A stretch of DNA of 64,000 nt from Begonia masoniana (Eukaryota; Streptophyta; Magnoliopsida; Cucurbitales; Begoniaceae). The first letter of the stretch is position 1. Every line of letters begins with the position of its first letter. The notes beneath the pieces were generated by a model. That model ran no database searches, was not told the origin of the DNA, and worked only from the letters and a program-made list of their open reading frames with translations. The DNA lies in NCBI GenBank assembly GCA_022432975.1, contig CM039510.1, positions 32,978,454 to 33,042,453 of the forward strand, read 5' to 3'. A program made the translations under genes and the position numbers. Positions 59,789-64,000 of the stretch are shown piece after piece.

Positions 59789-60376
59789 TTGCATGAATCA
59801 TAAATCTACTCATATAGCACAGATATAACCTAGGGATTTGAGCTCATTTGCACGAATTTGATTTTTTTTACTAAACATTAACTTTCAACCAAAAAAATGG
59901 AGAGGTTATGACGACTTACCCACGAAGCGTCTTCTCAAAAGTTAGAGATGGAGATCATGACAACATCTCTGTCTTCGGAATTTGGCGATTCCACGACGGC
60001 GACTCTTCTTCTCTGCGGCAGCAAAATGAAGTGAGGGTTTCTTCTTCCCCTCTTTATTCTTTTCCTTTATTTTATTCAATTTCAATTAATTTATTTAAGT
60101 TGACAAGAATTTATTTTAAGTAAAAATTCATTAAACGAAAAAGGTTGAGATGCGAAATTTAATAAATCATAAAAATGCCGTATTTTACAATATCAAATGA
60201 AATAGATGAGGTAGGATTACAAATAAATCTCAAATGCAGCAGCTTTGTAAATACAAAATATGATCTTATTTCAGGAAATTTCTCACCTGCACATCCATGA
60301 TCTTATTCCAACATGGATATATTCAATAGTTGCAGTTTCGACGTGCTATTTGCCCAATTTTTTGCCTTATGATCGA
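59789..60376. other. Intergenic region downstream of the At4g08330-like gene
   Basis: AT-rich. 60180-60376 is likely the 3' UTR of the minus-strand gene ending at 60377. The plus-strand ORF at 59908-60123 has no known domain. Confidence 0.5.
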
Positions 60377-61054
60377 TCATATGGCCAGATCACAAAAATC
60401 CTTTGAAGAAGAAGAATAAGGTAGAAGAGCTCTGATTTTGATGTCATAAACCCTATCATCAGAAAAACCATCCAGTGACGGAGTCGAGTACATTTCATCC
60501 CGTCCGACAGTACTCGGCCAGTCTCTCTTTGCGCGAGCATTGCCGATGTAGGTCGAGCAATTCCGGCAGAGGAGCTTGGTTCTGCTCCGAAACAGCCCCC
60601 ACGATCGCTTGGAAGCGAAATATGGAGTCCATTTGAGCTGTTGAATTCGGGTAAATTTGGTTTCATCGATGGAGAAGAATGCGATGATGCCTCTTTTTAT
60701 CATTTTCTCGTAGTTGCTGTCAATGAAGGAGGTGCTTCGATTATCTGAATTCAAATTTAGTTCGTACCCACAAGTTCCACAGCTGCAAAATGAAAGAATT
60801 TGATGCTAATTGATTAAACCCACTGTTTATTTCCATTACTTGTCTGATCCAATACAGAGAAAAAATGTACGGGCTGGAGTTTTTCGTCTAACACAGCAGA
60901 GGTAATCCACTTTTCTTCTTTCCCAAAAAACGAAAGAAGCAGAAAGAAAAGATGTACAAAAACCAGTCGGATGAAATTGCATGAAAGAGAGAGAGAGAGA
61001 CCTGTAGTAAACGTGAGTGGAAATCGGATCAGCTGCCAATCCTTGCAAGGCCAT
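60377..61054 (-). CDS. At4g08330-like uncharacterised protein (two exons)
   Basis: Minus strand, join 61054-61002 and 60782-60377, 152 residues. Exon 1 reads MALQGLAADPISTHVYY, with donor CAG|GTCTCT. Acceptor TTTTGCAG joins at Ser, giving YYSCGTCGYELNLNSDNRS. Conserved blocks: YEKMIKRGIIAFFSIDETKF, then TPYFASKRSWGLFRSRTKLL and LLCRNCSTYIGNA, as in the Arabidopsis protein called 'uncharacterized protein At4g08330, chloroplastic'. Two CxxC pairs (CGTC and CRNC) suggest a zinc-binding fold. The biochemical role is unknown to me. The frame is intact and both splice sites are standard. The start is 252 bp from the end of the second MULE (61306), and a (GA)n run lies on either side of exon 1. Confidence 0.85.
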
Positions 61055-61305
61055 TGTCAAGCTTCTTGACCGTTGCAGAAAGAGAGAGAGAGAGAGCTTC
61101 AGCCCTCAATTAAATATAGCAGTCAGGGGGAGGTAGACTCTTTCAAGTATCATCCGTCTCTTTCCCCCATTTTCCAGCTCACATTACAGCGTTTCTCCAA
61201 TCCAACGGTAACTCTCTTTTTGTTTGTTTATTTACAAATAGTTAATTCTTAGGATTCCCTCATGTTGAAGAACAGCGCATTTATCCCTTTGTATTTTTTT
61301 TTTTT
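61055..61305 (-). promoter_or_regulatory. Upstream region of the At4g08330-like gene
   Basis: 251 bp between the gene's ATG and the MULE. Contains a (GA)n run at about 61079-61098 on the plus strand, (CT)n on the gene strand, a frequent feature of plant leaders, and aattaaatatag near 61110 as a poor TATA candidate on either strand. The poly-T at 61294-61305 adjoins the MULE end. Confidence 0.5.
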
Positions 61306-61551
61306 GGGGTTTTTTTTTTTTATATTAAAACCTGAAGTTTGGTTTTTTTTTTTTGTGAAAAAAATCTTAAAATTTACTATTCATCGATCCAAACTTCGAA
61401 GTTTCGAAAATAACCAATTTAAACTTTTTGGTCCGGACACTTGGAGTGGCCTCCAATATTAAGTGCAAAACGACACCAATTTAAGAGTGGAGGCCGGCCG
61501 GTTCAGTTTGGCAAAACCGGTGACAAAATCACGGGTTTTGTCTTCTTCTCC

Positions 61552-61587
61552 GGAGGCCGGCCGGTTCAATTGAACCGGTCGGCCTCC
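61552..61587. repeat. Palindrome in the MULE TIR
   Basis: ggaggccggccggttcaa and ttgaaccggtcggcctcc form 18-bp arms with one mismatch and no spacer. A related palindrome lies near 22863-22902 in the other MULE copy. Confidence 0.85.
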
Positions 61588-61592
61588 GTCCC

Positions 61593-61602
61593 CCTATTTA
61601 AA
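61593..61602 (+). promoter_or_regulatory. TATA-like box in the MULE TIR
   Basis: ctatttaaac about 80 bp upstream of an ATG (gttcATGgctaggtatgaag, 61680) that is followed by a GT-rich donor-like site. MULE TIRs carry the gene promoters. The equivalent box in the other TIR is near 22850. Confidence 0.5.
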
Positions 61603-62353
61603 CCCATTTCTTCTTCAAATCACACCTAATCAATTCTCTCTCAATTTCTTTCTTGCTCCGGCGATATTTCTCCGTGTTCATGGCTAGGTATGAAGTTTTT
61701 TGTTTTTTAATTTAATCATTTACTTTAGAAAATTTAAAATAATATTGACATTTTAATTTTTTGTATTTGTTAATATTTTTTTCTATATAAACGACGACTT
61801 TTTGTTCTCTCCGGCAATATTTCTCTGCGTTCACTAACTAGGTACGAAGTATGTTTTTTTTATTACAGTTTTATCTATCATACTGTAGTTAATTGAATCC
61901 TATTTGTTATCGTTTCTTGTACTGATTATTAAGTGATGTAATTGTACTGTGTAAGTAAGTTTGTCAGGGAGACTGGAATTTAAGTAGACCGTTAGTTACC
62001 CTCCAGCATTTCCTGGGAACTTATTTGGAAAAGAAATTATGTCTAAGGAGATTGTCAAAATCAATCTTTCCTAGAAATTATTCTAATCAGTACTTTCAAT
62101 GGTTTAATTTTTTGACTTAATTAATTTTGTTTTATATTTTATTTCATTTATATCAATTATATAATCTTTATTTTTTTATTTTTTTATTGTATTGACGTAA
62201 AAATATTATAATAAATTTCTATATATTAGTTATTTGTTTGTTTTAATTAACTTATGATTTTAGTTATTATTACATTTTACGCAAAAAAAAATTATTGTTT
62301 TACTTGATTAATTTATTTTAATATTTGTATATTTTAACATTTTTTTCTATATT

Positions 62354-62553
62354 AGCAACGACGATAGATTTCGATTCAAGTAGATCGGTTGATTTAGACG
62401 AGAAATCAACTGGTGATGCTAAAATGGATTGGTATTCGGACAACACGCCTGCATATGGTGATCTACGAGCATTCGATTACGTAGATGAAAATGAAGAATT
62501 ATTTACATATTCGACCTCAAAAACTCTAGACGATGAGTTTCGAATACCGGTCG
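62354..62553 (+). pseudogene. MuDR-like transposase of MULE copy 2, first coding block only
   Basis: Reads ATIDFDSSRSVDLDEKS, then MDWYSDNTPAYGDLRAFDYV and TSKTLDDEFRIPV, as in copy 1 at 311-510 but with different substitutions. The first residues follow a pyrimidine stretch and AG, probably a splice acceptor. Cut at 62554 by an LTR. Confidence 0.8.
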
Positions 62554-63532
62554 TGTAACACCCAGTTTCACAAGTTTTCTAATTTTGCGCGCAATGACAA
62601 TTTTGTAAATAATCAAAATATGTCCGTTTTGCAAATCGAGACCTTTAATGGAACCCTTATGATTTATAGAAATTTTAGGAAAAAGATGAGAATTTTTGAA
62701 ATCCAAATCGAAGGTGAAACGGTAAAATTTCCGTTTTTGCCCTTGTAGTAGTTTAATTCGTAGAAATAGCAAAATAAATCCGTTTGACGAACGGAAAGTT
62801 TTATTAGAGCCCTAGGAATAATTTAGAATTATTGGTGAAATAAGGAAATTTTGAAGAAACCGAATCGATAGTCCAATAACGAGATAAATGGAAAATCAAG
62901 AGGAAGGGCAAACTTGTCATTTGACCAACCAAATTGATTAAATAAACAAAAACTTCTTTCTTCTCCAACACTTCACGTTTTCTTCTCCCTCTCCTCCTCC
63001 AACGGCGATTTCCCTTCTCCTCCTCCGTTTCTCTTGAACACCGGCCAACGTTCCTCCTATCTTCGAAGTTCCTTCACGTTTTCTTCTCCCATCATGGTTC
63101 TAGGTAAATTTTTAGTGTTTTGGACGATTTATTCTCGACTTTTAGGTTATTTAACGGTTAGGGTTTTGTCGGATTATCGCGAAACTAGTCGGGTTTTGTA
63201 AGAAATAGTTAGGAATCGTTGTATTTGCGAGTATTGAGCATTATTTGGCGATATAATGGATGATTTGGGCGTTTTGTTTGAAAACTCGGTTTTGGAGATC
63301 TTAGAAACCTCCATTAGTAGAGTTTTAGAAATTGTGAGCGTAAGCTGTTCGATGAAATGCCCGAGAGAGGTTTATTAAAATTTTAAGAAATTTCCTTTAG
63401 TTAGGAGTTTCATTAGTTTACGAGAATTCCTTGTTTAAGCTCGGTTTTAACAAAGAACACTGTGAAATGTGCTAGGTGGACGAGGCTCACGGACGGCACC
63501 TGGATTTCTAAGGACGACAAGTAAGTTCTCGT
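62554..63532 (+). mobile_element. Gypsy LTR, family A type, in MULE copy 2
   Basis: Starts TGTAACACCCAG directly after ggtcg (62549-62553). Shares the order of motifs of the LTR fragment at 52286, including the tcttcacgttttcttctcc-like block (near 62973) and the gtaagttctcg block (63521). Interrupted at 63533 by a Sirevirus LTR. Its end and site duplication lie outside the window. Confidence 0.78.
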
Positions 63533-64000
63533 TGTTGACTTATAGAGTGTTTAAGTCATAATATGTTTTTGATGATGTATTTAAAGGATAAATAATGTAA
63601 TTTGATTATGTGTATTTAATGAGAATAATGAATATGAGGTTATTTGGAAATACCCTTGAAAAGGGTATTTTAGTTATCTAATAAATTGTATTGAGTATAC
63701 AGGGCTGAATAGTTAAACAGGGCTAAAATTAGTTGTTCCTTGTGCCGATCACAAGACGACAAAGAAATGAAGGCTTCTGCCGATTGCTAAAAGACAGAAG
63801 AAGAAGTCGTTCAGTGCGTGCTTGTGCCGATGACGTGTCAAGATGCAATCTGCCGATAGCATTTGAAGCTACTCTTGCCGATACTGTTCAAGGATTCTCA
63901 TGCCGATAGTATTTACGGTTGTCTATGCCGATGGCATTCAAAGACTCATCTGCCGATGGCCCTACAAGATGCAAATACCGATGGGGTCTTACACTTCAAA
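63533..64000 (+). mobile_element. Sirevirus LTR, plus orientation, running off the window
   Basis: Starts TGTTGACTTATAGAGTGTTT, matching the coding-strand start of the Sirevirus LTRs at 4787 and 13584 (TGTTGACTTAAATGGTGTTT). Continues with acagggctgaatagttaaac near 63700 and the tgccgat array from about 63738 to the end, the inverse of the atcggca array at 5510-5870. Confidence 0.85.

Larger units (their letters stand above)
61306..64000 (+). mobile_element. MULE copy 2, left end, running off the window
   Basis: Left TIR 61306 to about 62340 is the inverted counterpart of 22260-23162. Bases 62046-62553 match 1-510 of copy 1. It holds the first part of the transposase gene and is interrupted at 62554 by a gypsy LTR, in which a Sirevirus LTR starts at 63533. 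Its right end is not in the window. The poly-T beside its left end obscures any 9-bp target duplication. Confidence 0.85.

Overview
The window is nuclear DNA from a flowering plant, most likely a eudicot with a large, repeat-rich genome. The evidence is the load of plant-type LTR retrotransposons (a Sirevirus-type copia, Tekay-like and other chromovirus gypsy elements, solo LTRs, a Cassandra TRIM with 5S rRNA-like LTRs), a MuDR-like DNA transposon (MULE), a hAT-type non-autonomous element, and spliced plant genes with GT-AG introns. There are no bacterial operons, no CRISPR array and no functional rRNA or tRNA gene. Repeats fill roughly 85-90% of the window. The species cannot be named from the sequence alone.

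Layout. (1) 1-23162: right-hand part of a MULE whose left end lies outside the window. Its transposase is cut by a solo gypsy LTR (1322-3858, duplicated site gggtc) and by a 10.2 kb minus-strand Sirevirus (4787-14954). A second, antisense MULE gene (15495-22241) is cut by a gypsy derivative made of two ~2.5 kb LTRs around a 0.5 kb core (15814-21358, duplicated site tggtc). The long right TIR ends near 23162. (2) 23163-24520: host sequence with the last exon of an unidentified tail-anchored protein gene (minus strand). (3) 24521-33240: a gypsy LTR rich in TGACGTCA motifs, a chromovirus that has lost RT-RNase H, and a Tork-like copia remnant. (4) 33260-35013: a hAT element in a local, indel-ridden duplication. 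(5) 35891-53928: a degenerate Tekay-like chromovirus. It carries a Cassandra TRIM in its 5' LTR, a solo LTR in its integrase, and two insertions in its 3' LTR. One of those holds about 86 copies of a 35-bp minisatellite and a 725-base poly-A run inside a duplicated segment. (6) 53929-61305: the gene-bearing part, with an intact two-exon defensin-like gene (55937-56264) and an intact two-exon gene of the At4g08330-like uncharacterised family (60377-61054, minus). (7) 61306-64000: the left end of a second MULE of the same family, cut by a gypsy LTR, which is cut in turn by a plus-strand Sirevirus LTR running off the window.

Most transposon genes here are broken by stops and frameshifts. The elements form a stratigraphy that can be read from target-site duplications: MULEs and old gypsy elements underneath, solo LTRs, Cassandra and Sirevirus copies on top. 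The most distinctive observations are: an antisense MULE gene sharing a domain pattern with the Sirevirus env-like ORF; the homogeneous 35-bp hairpin minisatellite inside an LTR; an 86-bp-arm inverted repeat with a cluster of bZIP-type TGACGTCA palindromes; G-box palindrome clusters in another LTR family; and two places (33.3-35.0 kb and 50.4-52.0 kb) whose duplication pattern suggests assembly error.
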